From: Clostridium tepidiprofundi DSM 19306
GTDB taxonomy: Bacteria; Bacillota; Clostridia; Clostridiales; Clostridiaceae
Assembly (NCBI RefSeq): GCF_001594005.1
Contig: NZ_LTBA01000020.1
Coordinates: 1 to 49,406, forward strand
Direction: 5' to 3'
Length of the DNA: 49,406 nt
The notes beneath the pieces are model-generated. The model was not told where the DNA came from, did no database searches, and saw only the letters and a list, made by a program, of their open reading frames with translations. Of the stretch, positions 21,045 to 29,300 are shown piece after piece. Made by a program: the position numbers and the translations under genes. Numbering within the stretch: position 1 is the stretch's first letter; each line of letters starts with the position of its first letter.

Positions 21045-22196
21045 TTATATTTCAAATCTAGCCACAAAAATTGCTGCCAATAAGCCAACGCCCAATAGCA
21101 CAAATGATGCATTGTAAAATATTCTTGAAACACCATAATTTTTCATTACAATTCCATTTATAGAAGTTCCAACCGCTCCACCAACAAACATATTAAATGA
21201 AGCTAACGACATTGCAGTTCCCTTCATTTTAGGAAGTTTCTCCTGTGCTGTTGCGATAAGTGTAGACTGTAGGAAAATAAATGCAATACCGAAACCCAAA
21301 AATCCAAATACTAAAATCCAAATGTTTTCGTACGTTGAAAGTATGAAAAGCGATATTGAACCAATAACACCCGCTGAAACTAAAAATCCATGTTTAAGAA
21401 TCATTTTAGCTTTTGGTGCAATCCTTCCTCCAATAACTGTTCCTATACCAAATATTGAAAGTATCAATCCAACTACAAGTATATTGTAACCTGTGATTTC
21501 TTGAAGCAATTTCCCTGAATAAGTAAAGCTTCCGAATACACTAAATCCTACAAAGAAAATTGTCATTACCAGTCGCATAAATCTGTAATTTGCAAATGCT
21601 CCTTTGTATGCAGAAATAAAACTCAATCTTTCAACAACTGGCTTATCTCTTTCTAATATTTTAAGCATTACTATTGCAAGCACAAGTTCTCCAATTCCAT
21701 ATACCAAATAAACCAAACGCCATGAACCTGCATATGCCAACGCTCCTCCTATTGCAGTAGCTGTAGCCCCTCCTAAAAACATCAATCCCATTACTTTTCC
21801 AAGAGCCTTTTGTCTATTTTCATTATCAAAACTTTGTCCTACTAATGCCATTGTAACGGGAAATATACCAGCACCAAACGCACCATTCATTGCCCTAAAA
21901 AATATCAAAGATGGTAAATTAAATGCAAATGCACCTAATGTACTGAATATTGCTGTTCCCATGGCTGCTATATTGATAATTTTAACTTTACCAAATCTAT
22001 CTGACAAAGGCCCAAATAGCAATGTAAAAACTCCAAAAGATAACATATATGCAGTTACTGATAGCGCTGCTGTGCTAACTGTAATGTTTAAGTCCTTTGA
22101 AATATTAATTAATAATGGTGCTGCTGCATAATTATCTCCATTAGCTAAGAATGCCATCAATCCTAGCACCAATAACATTTTTCTTTTATCTTTCAT
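21045..22196 (-). CDS. Major facilitator superfamily (DHA1-type) transporter
   Basis: A 383-residue, roughly 12-helix transporter of the DHA1 drug:H+ antiporter-like type. The cytoplasmic loop 2-3 motif is visible as FGPLSDRFGKVKII, and a helix-5-type motif as GAFGAGIFPVTMALV. It would exchange protons for a small organic molecule across the membrane. The substrate cannot be read from sequence. A CAGGA Shine-Dalgarno lies upstream of the ATG. The preceding gene on the same strand is an ArsR-type repressor (285 bp upstream), so repressor-controlled efflux is plausible. Its stop falls four bases from a palindromic array. Confidence 0.87.
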   Translation of the reverse strand: MKDKRKMLLVLGLMAFLANGDNYAAAPLLINISKDLNITVSTAALSVTAYMLSFGVFTLLFGPLSDRFGKVKIINIAAMGTAIFSTLGAFAFNLPSLIFFRAMNGAFGAGIFPVTMALVGQSFDNENRQKALGKVMGLMFLGGATATAIGGALAYAGSWRLVYLVYGIGELVLAIVMLKILERDKPVVERLSFISAYKGAFANYRFMRLVMTIFFVGFSVFGSFTYSGKLLQEITGYNILVVGLILSIFGIGTVIGGRIAPKAKMILKHGFLVSAGVIGSISLFILSTYENIWILVFGFLGFGIAFIFLQSTLIATAQEKLPKMKGTAMSLASFNMFVGGAVGTSINGIVMKNYGVSRIFYNASFVLLGVGLLAAIFVARFEI

Positions 22197-22257
22197 TTAT
22201 TATTCCTGATTTCTGGATTAATTGAATGTACTTTGATTTAAAAATTTCTTTCCAAAT

Positions 22258-22371
22258 TCAATTTTAAAACTACACTTAATTCAATTTTAAAACTATACTC
22301 AATTCAATTCTAAAACTATACTTAATTCAATTTTAAAACTATACTTAATTCAATTTTAAAACTATACTTAT
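22258..22371. repeat. 23-bp tandem repeat, about five copies
   Basis: The unit ACTTAATTCAATTTTAAAACTAT (given here as ACTTAATTCAATTTTA plus AAACTAT) is repeated between the ArsR-type gene and the MFS gene. The copies are nearly identical. Non-coding; it separates the two possible operon members. Confidence 0.9.
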
Positions 22372-22481
22372 CAAAAATTTGCAAGTACATCATTAACCGT
22401 AAAATCAGGATTTTCACCTGCCTTTCTTTATCAATTTTACAAAACTCGCGCTTCTATAATAATCTATAACTTTACATTACT

Positions 22482-22826
22482 TCACTTTACTTTACACTGG
22501 TTTAGATACATATCCTTATCACTTAATCGTCTACTATCAATAGCCAGCTGAGTATATTCATCTACTTGATTTTTAATGTCATCTATAAGCTTTTTAATCA
22601 CTTTATCTTCTACATTTAATTTATAAAAAACAAATTGTTCTTTTTTTTCAGTACTTACAAATCCCATATCCCTAAGTTTTGCTAGATGTTTTGATACCTT
22701 TGGTTGTGATAGTCCTAAAACACCACATATCTCGCAAACACAAAGTTCATGCTGTGCAAGTAATACTACTATTCTAAGTCTTGTCTCATCTGATAATAGT
22801 TTAAAAAAATCTATAAGTTTTTTCAC
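22482..22826 (-). CDS. ArsR/SmtB-family metal(loid)-sensing repressor
   Basis: Winged-helix repressor of 114 residues that would release operator DNA on binding metal or metalloid. LLSDETRLRIVVLLAQ is the family's N-terminal block; the recognition helix is in LSQPKVSKHLAKLRDMG, followed by the wing KKEQFVFYKL. ELCVCEIC (Cys29, Cys31, Cys34) has the same Cys spacing as the As(III)-sensing ArsR of E. coli. I chose GTG 22826 because GAAAGGAGAG lies about five bases upstream; the longer frame to 22871 has no such site and runs close to a three-hairpin element. The MFS gene lies downstream. The inducer is inferred. Confidence 0.9.
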   Translation of the reverse strand: MKKLIDFFKLLSDETRLRIVVLLAQHELCVCEICGVLGLSQPKVSKHLAKLRDMGFVSTEKKEQFVFYKLNVEDKVIKKLIDDIKNQVDEYTQLAIDSRRLSDKDMYLNQCKVK

Positions 22827-22867
22827 AATTTCTCTCTCCTTTCTTTTATACACATAGTCAGCATAAG

Positions 22868-22977
22868 TCAACTCGTTTTGCTAAAGCAAAACATCGGGAC
22901 TCCATGTGGAAACTCTACTACACCTGAATCAAAACGCTTCAATCTCCCACTTATAAAAGTGGGAGTCTTATAGAATC
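22868..22977 (+). mobile_element. Three-hairpin element C4 (IS200/IS605-like non-autonomous repeat)
   Basis: Has the conserved ACTCGTTTTGCTAAAGCAAA start, ACATCGGGACT, a mutated second hairpin (ATGTGGAAACTCTACTACAC) and the terminal TCCCACTTATAAAAGTGGGA hairpin ending GTCTTATAGAAT. It is divergent from and about 40 bp upstream of the ArsR-type start, where its hairpins could affect that gene's promoter. Confidence 0.7.
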
Positions 22978-23190
22978 TATATTTAACTTATTCTTTCCTT
23001 CAAGTGCCTATGTAGACCGTAGCAATAATGTAGCAATAATATAAGCATGTAGCAATATGATTACATACACAATTATATATTACATATTATATATAAGTAC
23101 GCACACGTATATAACCATGTATTTATATATACCAATATGCGTATACAAGTATTATATTCTTTTAATTTAAATTTGTCAACAAATATTATT

Positions 23191-23315
23191 CCCCCGAGGT
23201 AGACCCAAATTTTGGGTCTACCTCGGGGGAACAGCAAATTTCTGGATATCGTATTTAACTATAGCTAAACTGCTAACTTCAGCTATACACCCAAAGTTTG
23301 GAAGTACCTCAGAGG
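23191..23315. repeat. Palindromic element, locus 6 (short plus long unit)
   Basis: CCCCCGAGG at 23191 and CCTCGGGGG at 23221 form a perfect covarying palindrome around TAGACCCAAATTTTGGGTCTA. A longer ~77-bp linker then leads to a CCTCAGAGG core at 23307. This long linker resembles that of locus 7, with TGGATAT, GCTAACTTCAGC and CCAAAGTTTGG. The last core contains the stop codon of the MBL-fold gene. Confidence 0.88.
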
Positions 23316-24220
23316 CACAAGTAAAGCTTTTCGTCTTTTAGTAAATGCTTTATCAATCCCTCATTATAAAGATAGCTTATAAAAGATGCTAAAGTTGAAA
23401 AATTAAAATAGTATTGCTTAAAATTAAACGATAGTCCATTTGTATACATTATTTTCGCAAGAAGCTCTTCCCTAGTCATAGGCTCATGTAAAAATTCTAG
23501 TATCTGTTCTATATAATTGTTGATATTTTTAATATTTTCATCAGCCAATTCAAGTATTTCTTCTCTATTCAATACATCTTTTGAATGACTTATAACAAAA
23601 TAATCAGCATCAATATTCTTTATGTATTCTAGTGATTCTATGCTCTTTTTTACATCATAGAGATATGGAAACGAATATTTCTTCAATACTTCGCTGCCAA
23701 ATATACTATCACCTAAAAAACATACATTATCAGGTGTAATTATACCTATTTGATCCTCTGAATGTCCCTCTAAAGAAATTATATTAAATTCATGCTCATA
23801 GAATTTATGTATACCATTGTTTTCGCGAAATTTATGTATACCAGGTTCCAAAATCATATCTACTTTATGATATTTATTATCTTCAAATTTACTTATGGGA
23901 CTTCCACAACAAATCACTGCTGTACCAATATAAGGATATTTTAAGTGTGTCGACGTTTTTTCGGAAACGCATACCAAAGCTTTCTCATAATTATCACAAA
24001 AATATTGATTGCCACCACTATGATCAATATGATGATGAGTATTTATGATATATTTCGGTTCAATATTTTCTTTTTTAAGTACTCTGTCTATTCTCTTACC
24101 ATAATTCTTACTTAAACCTGTATCTATAAGAATACACTTTTTATTGTCGAACACATATACACCAATGTTTGTTGATGCCTTTATAATATGCGTTCTTCCT
24201 TTTATATTTTCCAATTCCAT
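23309..24220 (-). CDS. MBL-fold metallo-hydrolase, stop codon inside a palindromic repeat
   Basis: Metallo-beta-lactamase-fold hydrolase of 303 residues with the zinc motif THHHIDHSGG (His62, His64, Asp66, His67). Further likely ligands are in LEGHSED, FLGDSIFG and VISHSK. The C-terminal ~90 residues look like the helical DNA-binding-like extension of some family members. Relatives include glyoxalase II-like enzymes and many uncharacterised hydrolases, so the substrate is unknown. A GGAGGTG Shine-Dalgarno precedes the ATG. The protein ends KLYLCL with TGA inside the CCTCTGAGG core (minus strand), the second gene here whose stop comes from the repeat. Elements lie at both ends of the gene. Confidence 0.87.
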   Translation of the reverse strand: MELENIKGRTHIIKASTNIGVYVFDNKKCILIDTGLSKNYGKRIDRVLKKENIEPKYIINTHHHIDHSGGNQYFCDNYEKALVCVSEKTSTHLKYPYIGTAVICCGSPISKFEDNKYHKVDMILEPGIHKFRENNGIHKFYEHEFNIISLEGHSEDQIGIITPDNVCFLGDSIFGSEVLKKYSFPYLYDVKKSIESLEYIKNIDADYFVISHSKDVLNREEILELADENIKNINNYIEQILEFLHEPMTREELLAKIMYTNGLSFNFKQYYFNFSTLASFISYLYNEGLIKHLLKDEKLYLCL

Positions 24221-24245
24221 AACAAAGTTTCACCTCCAAATGTTT

Positions 24246-24340
24246 CCTCAGAGGCACAGCAAATTTTTGGATATTGCATCAAAACGCAGATATATCGCTG
24301 ACTTCAGATATATATCCAAAGTTTGGGAGTGCCTCTGAGG
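24246..24340. repeat. Palindromic element, locus 7 (long ~95-bp unit)
   Basis: Core CCTCAGAGG at 24246 and CCTCTGAGG at 24332. Between them lie inverted segments (TTTTGGATAT / ATATCCAAAGTTTGG) and an internal GATATATCGCTGACTTCAGA-type hairpin. It sits just upstream of the MBL-fold gene's Shine-Dalgarno. The same arrangement occurs at 23221-23315 and, degenerate, at 40394-40457. Confidence 0.88.
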
Positions 24341-24390
24341 CGCAACCAGAATTTGTCTGCATCATTATAACACATAATTTCCTTTTTTTG

Positions 24391-24403
24391 CACCCCTGGG
24401 GTG
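24391..24403. repeat. Family B palindrome CACCCCTGGGGTG, copy 2
   Basis: The palindrome extends to TTGCACCCCTGGGGTGCAA. T-rich stretches flank it on the plus strand (TTTTTTTG before, ATTTTTT after). It lies eight bases past the stop of the minus-strand lipoprotein gene. A terminator role is possible, but the U-run orientation is poor for that gene. Confidence 0.8.
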
Positions 24404-24410
24404 CAATTTT

Positions 24411-25916
24411 TTACATTATTTCTCCATCACTTTTTGCCATTTTGTATTCGTAGCCTTGAGTATTCTTGATTGTAAAGCTTGTTATTTCTGTGTTAAATTT
24501 GACTATAACATATGGATATGTTATAACTGTAAGATATTTTTCTCCTGCTTTAGGTGTTTTTTCCTTAACTAAAATGTTAATTTTTCCATCTTCTTTCTTA
24601 ATTGATGCTATACCTATGCCATATCCACTATTAGGTTGAGCTCCTGAGAATATGATTATATAACTATTTCCATCTTTTTTATAATGGTAATATCCCTCAT
24701 TCTGCTTGTACATATTTATGATGTTTTTGATTGTACTAGATAATTGATTGTTATATAAAATTTCATATTGCATATTTATTTTCTCCTTCTCTTCTTTATT
24801 ATTAGTCTCCTTATTGTTGGCATTTTCGTTGTTAGTCTCTTTATTATCTTTATTTGCTTGTCCATTTTCTTGCTCTTTGCCTAAATTTTTTGTCGTATCT
24901 TCACTTGCTTGTCCAGCTTGGGATGAATCTTGGTCTGAATCTTTGCCTGAATTTTTGTCTCCATCTTTATTCGCTTGTACATCTTGGTATCTGTCTGAAT
25001 CTTTGTCAATGTTTCCATCTTTGCTAGAATCTTTTACCTTATATCTTCTTGCTTGTCCAGTTCGATCTGAATCTTTGCTAGAATCTTTTTTCTCATATTC
25101 ACTTGTTTTTCCATCTTTGCTAGAATCTTTGCACGTATCTTTCTGATTATCTTTATTTTTTTCAACGCACTCCTTGGAATTTCTGTCAATATCTTCGCTA
25201 ACTTCATTATTAGTATTAATATTATTTTTATCCATAGTACCAGTCTTTTCTTTGTTTCCTGTATTATTTTTATTACTACTTTCTGTGTTGTTATTTATAT
25301 TTTTGTTTTTGTAATCTTTACTATTTTTATTATCTTCCTTGTCTATATTTTTCTCATCTGTATTTTTGCTTGCATCAACTTTATCATCTCTGTTATATCT
25401 CTCACTAAATTCATTATTTTGTTTATCTTTGTCATAATTGCTATATTTATCATCTTCAATATCTTGCTTATTTTCATCGCCATTATTTGTTTCATTTATT
25501 TCAGAATCTTTATTATCTTTGTTATCTCTTTCACTAGATTTAACACCTTGCTTATCTTTATCATTATCACAATTACTTGATTTACTTATTTCAACGTCCT
25601 GTTTATTCTTATCCTCTTTATTTGATTTACTCACTTTATTTGATTTAGCGGTCTTACCATCTTTACTATCATTATTATTTATATTTATGTTTTTACCATT
25701 GCTTGTTTTATTATTTTTATTATTTTTATTATTTTTATTATTTTTATTATTTTTATTATTTTTATTATTTTTATTATTTTTCATATTTGTACTAGCACTT
25801 ATTGTATTGCTTTTATTTACATCATTCGAACTTTTGTTTTTTTTGCAACCTACCATTACCATGCATAATAGTAAAGCTAAAATATATATCGTTACTTTTC
25901 TTTTTCCCTTCATCAT
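24411..25916 (-). CDS. Lipoprotein with a long Asn/Lys/Asp/Ser tract and a PrcB-like C-terminal domain
   Basis: A 501-residue secreted lipoprotein. The signal ends at lipobox MVGC (Cys24). Residues ~27-385 are low-complexity, dominated by Asn, Lys, Asp, Ser and Glu, and begin with a pure (KNN)n tract from a 9-bp repeat. The C-terminal ~110 residues form the only ordered domain: FSGAQPNSGYGIGIASI and EKTPKAGEKYLTVITYPYVIVKF resemble the PrcB C-terminal (protease-complex subunit) domain. The long tract may act as a spacer lifting this domain off the membrane. AAAGG nine bases upstream supports ATG 25916. A secreted subtilase is the next gene upstream on the same strand, but a functional link is only a guess. 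Confidence 0.75.
   Translation of the reverse strand: MMKGKRKVTIYILALLLCMVMVGCKKNKSSNDVNKSNTISASTNMKNNKNNKNNKNNKNNKNNKNNKNNKTSNGKNININNNDSKDGKTAKSNKVSKSNKEDKNKQDVEISKSSNCDNDKDKQGVKSSERDNKDNKDSEINETNNGDENKQDIEDDKYSNYDKDKQNNEFSERYNRDDKVDASKNTDEKNIDKEDNKNSKDYKNKNINNNTESSNKNNTGNKEKTGTMDKNNINTNNEVSEDIDRNSKECVEKNKDNQKDTCKDSSKDGKTSEYEKKDSSKDSDRTGQARRYKVKDSSKDGNIDKDSDRYQDVQANKDGDKNSGKDSDQDSSQAGQASEDTTKNLGKEQENGQANKDNKETNNENANNKETNNKEEKEKINMQYEILYNNQLSSTIKNIINMYKQNEGYYHYKKDGNSYIIIFSGAQPNSGYGIGIASIKKEDGKINILVKEKTPKAGEKYLTVITYPYVIVKFNTEITSFTIKNTQGYEYKMAKSDGEIM
25727..25784 (-). repeat. 9-bp coding microsatellite (Lys-Asn-Asn)
   Basis: The plus strand reads TTATTTTTA repeated about six to seven times without visible change. 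It encodes KNNKNNKNN just after the lipobox of the lipoprotein. Copy-number change would lengthen or shorten the protein by three residues without a frameshift. Confidence 0.93.
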
Positions 25917-25957
25917 TGTCACCTACCTTTATATCTATATCTTTTTTCTTTTCTCCT

Positions 25958-26026
25958 CCTCTGAGGTGAAACCAAAATTTGGGATAGCCTCAGAGGTAGA
26001 ACCAGAAATTGGTTCTACCTCTGAGG
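25958..26026. repeat. Palindromic 30-bp-unit array, locus 8
   Basis: Cores CCTCTGAGG at 25958, CCTCAGAGG at 25988 and CCTCTGAGG at 26018, spaced 30 bp. The linker TAGAACCAGAAATTGGTTCTA is nearly a perfect palindrome. It lies upstream of the PrcB-like lipoprotein gene and next to the terminator-like hairpin at 26041. Confidence 0.93.
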
Positions 26027-26040
26027 CAAATCCAATTTTT

Positions 26041-26078
26041 TTAAAACAGCTCTCCTCATATAGGAAAGCTGTTTTTAT
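26041..26078 (-). terminator. Rho-independent terminator-like hairpin downstream of the subtilase gene
   Basis: Arms AAAACAGCT and AGCTGTTTT pair around CTCCTCATATAGGA, with T-rich sequence on both sides (TTTTTTAAAA left, TTTTTATTG right), so it could work in both directions. It is about 235 bp past the subtilase stop, beyond a tandem array, and before the lipoprotein gene. Confidence 0.6.
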
Positions 26079-26091
26079 TGTGTAATATAAA

Positions 26092-26300
26092 ATCATTCAA
26101 CATTCAAACATTCAACATCCAAACATTCAAACATTCAACATCCAAACATTCAAACATTCAACATCCAAACATCAAGTATTCAAACATTCAACATCCAAAC
26201 ATTCAAACATTCAACATCCAAACATCAAGTATTCAAACATTCAACATCCAAACATCAAATATTCAATCATTCAACATCCAAGCATTCAAACGTTCAAATA
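26092..26300. repeat. Tandem ~22-bp array (ATTCAAACATTCAACATCCAAAC type)
   Basis: Nested units ACATTCAA, ACATCCAA and AAGTATTCAA recur for about 210 bp immediately after the subtilase stop codon. The open frame through it encodes only NIQTFNIQTS-like repeats and lacks a Shine-Dalgarno, so it is not called a gene. Confidence 0.93.
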
Positions 26301-26311
26301 TTCTATTTCTA

Positions 26312-29300
26312 CTATTTTATATCATATTCTATTACATCTGAAAGTGGATTCATTGAATCAAATGAATTCCATACAAATGCTTTTAATTTATACTTACCTT
26401 CTTCTGGAATATTAAGTATTCCCATCATAACAACTTCATCATTACTTGCTAATTTTTGACTACTTGCTACTACATTAACCATAGCACCATTTTCATCAAA
26501 CAAGCCCAATATCAATGATGCATTTGAAGCTTTATCCGTAATATTTGTAGCTTTAATTTGAATTTTAACTTGGTCACCATTATGGAATGTCTTGTCACCA
26601 GTTAAATTTTCAATAGCTATAGGATTAGTTTTTTCTCCTCTATAAACCTTTATTGTTCTAACTGTAGTATTTGAAGCAAAATCTACAGCTTTAAGTTTTA
26701 TTATTGTTACTGGAGAATTTAATTTTATTTCCCTAGAAAATTCTCTTTCTGTATCGTCTCCTCTAGGTGTATCGTATTCAACATTCAATACTTGACTGCC
26801 ATTTATAAAGAATTTATATCCCTGCATGTTATCTTTAACTTTACCTGTAACTGTGTAAGAATTTGCATTCTTATCAACAATTACTTCATATACCTCTCTA
26901 TTTGGATCATCAATAGATTGTTTTGGATTAGTTAAAGTAATCACAGGTGCATCAGTATCACAGTATACATTATATGCATAATTATATTCTTTTCCAGATT
27001 TGCTCTTAACATAAATATATACTTTATTTAATTCACCAGCTTTGAGTGTAATATCATGTTTAAATGCAAGTGGATTGATATTTCCTGAAATTTCTTCTTT
27101 TACGCCTAACTTCACAGTCTTGCCATTGATTTCAAATTTTTCGGGAATTGATGTAACGCTACCTTCTAATGTAAAAGTAGTTTTATTTACAACACTACCC
27201 TGTCCTAAGTTATCAAATTTTATGCTTAAATCCTTTCCATTTATGGAAAATATAATTGAATCACTATCAAGAACTTTCGTTTCATCCTTATTTGCAGCTT
27301 CAACTTTTACAACATGTTTTCCTGGTTCAAGCCCTTTAATAACATACTCTAATTTTTTATCATTCTTTATTACTTGTCTGTTATCTTCATCATCATCATC
27401 AATCTTTATTACAAAATGATCAAGCTCACTCATTAACTTATCAGAAGCTTTATATTCTAATTTTACATCTCCTTCATCAACCAAGCTATATGATTCTGGT
27501 GAAGTAATTTCTATTTGAGAATCTTTAGCAGTATTGATTACTATGCTGTATCCCATTCCCATATTTCCTGCATAATCTATAGCTACTGGAGCAACTATAT
27601 TAGCATGATATGGAAGTTTAATACTCATTTCATATTTTCCTGTTTCTTTATTATAGTAGTCACTCGCATTAAATATCTTATGTCCATCATTTTCATATAA
27701 TTCAGATTTATTACTAGCAAAATCCTTTATCAATATTGCAAATGTATGAATATCAGTCATATTATCTGAAGCCTTAAACGAAACTTTATAATCTTCTGTT
27801 GGGCTTTCATCAAAGAACTCATCAGTATTAACTACTGGCTTAGTCTTATCAACTTTTACAGGCATACTCAATTCTTGATATCTTGCACCCTCAAAATCAA
27901 TTTTACTCTTTAATGATACATAGTATTGTCCTTCTGGTACTGATTTTACTCCACCTGTTGATGGATCATATTCTTTACCATCCCATGCCCAATCTTCACT
28001 AGTTGTATACCAATGATTTGGTTGCTCAGCTAAAACTTCTTTTCTAAGATTAGTGCTTTCAGCAACAGTTTTAATCAACTCACCATTTGAATCCTTAATA
28101 TTAACTTCGAAATCTTTGGCGTTTCTCAATAGAGTAACTATTGGCAATACATTGGTATTAGCATCTTCATCATCAGGATTTATTGCAAAATCTTTTGGCT
28201 CAACTATTGGATTACCATATTTGTCATACCCAACAACTCCTAAGTAATATATATTACCTTTTGAGTTTATTGTAAATAAAGAACCTTCTCCAAGTTTTGT
28301 TTTTCCATCATACATTGGAGCATCAAGTATAGGAAGCTCGTCCCAATCTCCATAGAATCCCATATAAGGTATTCCTATATCAGGCACATCAGAATCCTGT
28401 GGAATTAATCTAATAAATCCTTCTGCAAAGTTATCTACTGGAGTATCATCACTCATATTTATTGTAGCATTGATTGTTATAGATGACCCAGTTGTAACTG
28501 TTATTGTATCTTTGTCAAATGTTATTGAAGCTCCTTTTAGTGGAACATCATATGACATTGTATAACCAGTATCTTTTGATGGAAGGAAATTTCCCTGTTC
28601 AGTCATAACACCACTTAAATCTTCAACTTTGTAAGTTATAGTCTTATCACCATAATTATGAACTACAAGTGGAATTTCAGTAGTTTCACCCATTTCCTTT
28701 AGCGCTGCTACTGCTTCACCATTGTAAGTAATAGTAACATTATCTTTAATTGCTGCTTCAGTATCAACTAATCCAGCTCCCTGTCTTCTTGGAGAATATG
28801 GAGTTCCATGATGATACTTGTCCATTTTAACTTCAGCCGTATTTATAGCCAATGCTTTAACAAATTCAGCTTTTTCATCTGGATTTTCAAAGCTTAGCTT
28901 TCCTTCTTTAATCATATCATTTATATGTTGCATTATAAGTGCTGTACATCCTGCTACATATGGTGAAGCCATAGATGTACCTGACATAGATTCATACTTA
29001 TTATTTGGAATTGTAGACCATACATCTCCACCAACACCTGTTATTTGAGGTTTAAAATCCAAGTTTGGTGTAGGTCCCCATGATGTAAAGTCTGACATAT
29101 CTCCTTTATCAGGGTTAATTATTGATGTTATTTTACCATTAAACTTGATTCTAACATTTTTACCAATTAATGAATTTATTTTAGCACCATCTGTCTCTCC
29201 TATAAACAATGCTGGAATTCCTAATCCATCTTGTTCCACCATGTGTACAAGAGCATTTCCTTTATTGTTATAAACTATCACGCCTATAGCTCCAGCTGCT

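Noticed and set aside
25438-26085. Hydrophobic 215-codon frame opposite the PrcB-like lipoprotein gene
   Set aside because: Antisense shadow of the Asn/Lys-coding repeats, giving runs of LLFLLF. The opposite strand has lipobox, Shine-Dalgarno and an ordered domain.
26078-26341. 87-codon open frame encoding NIQTFNIQTS repeats
   Set aside because: A by-product of the ~22-bp tandem array. No Shine-Dalgarno, and it overlaps the 3' end of the subtilase gene.
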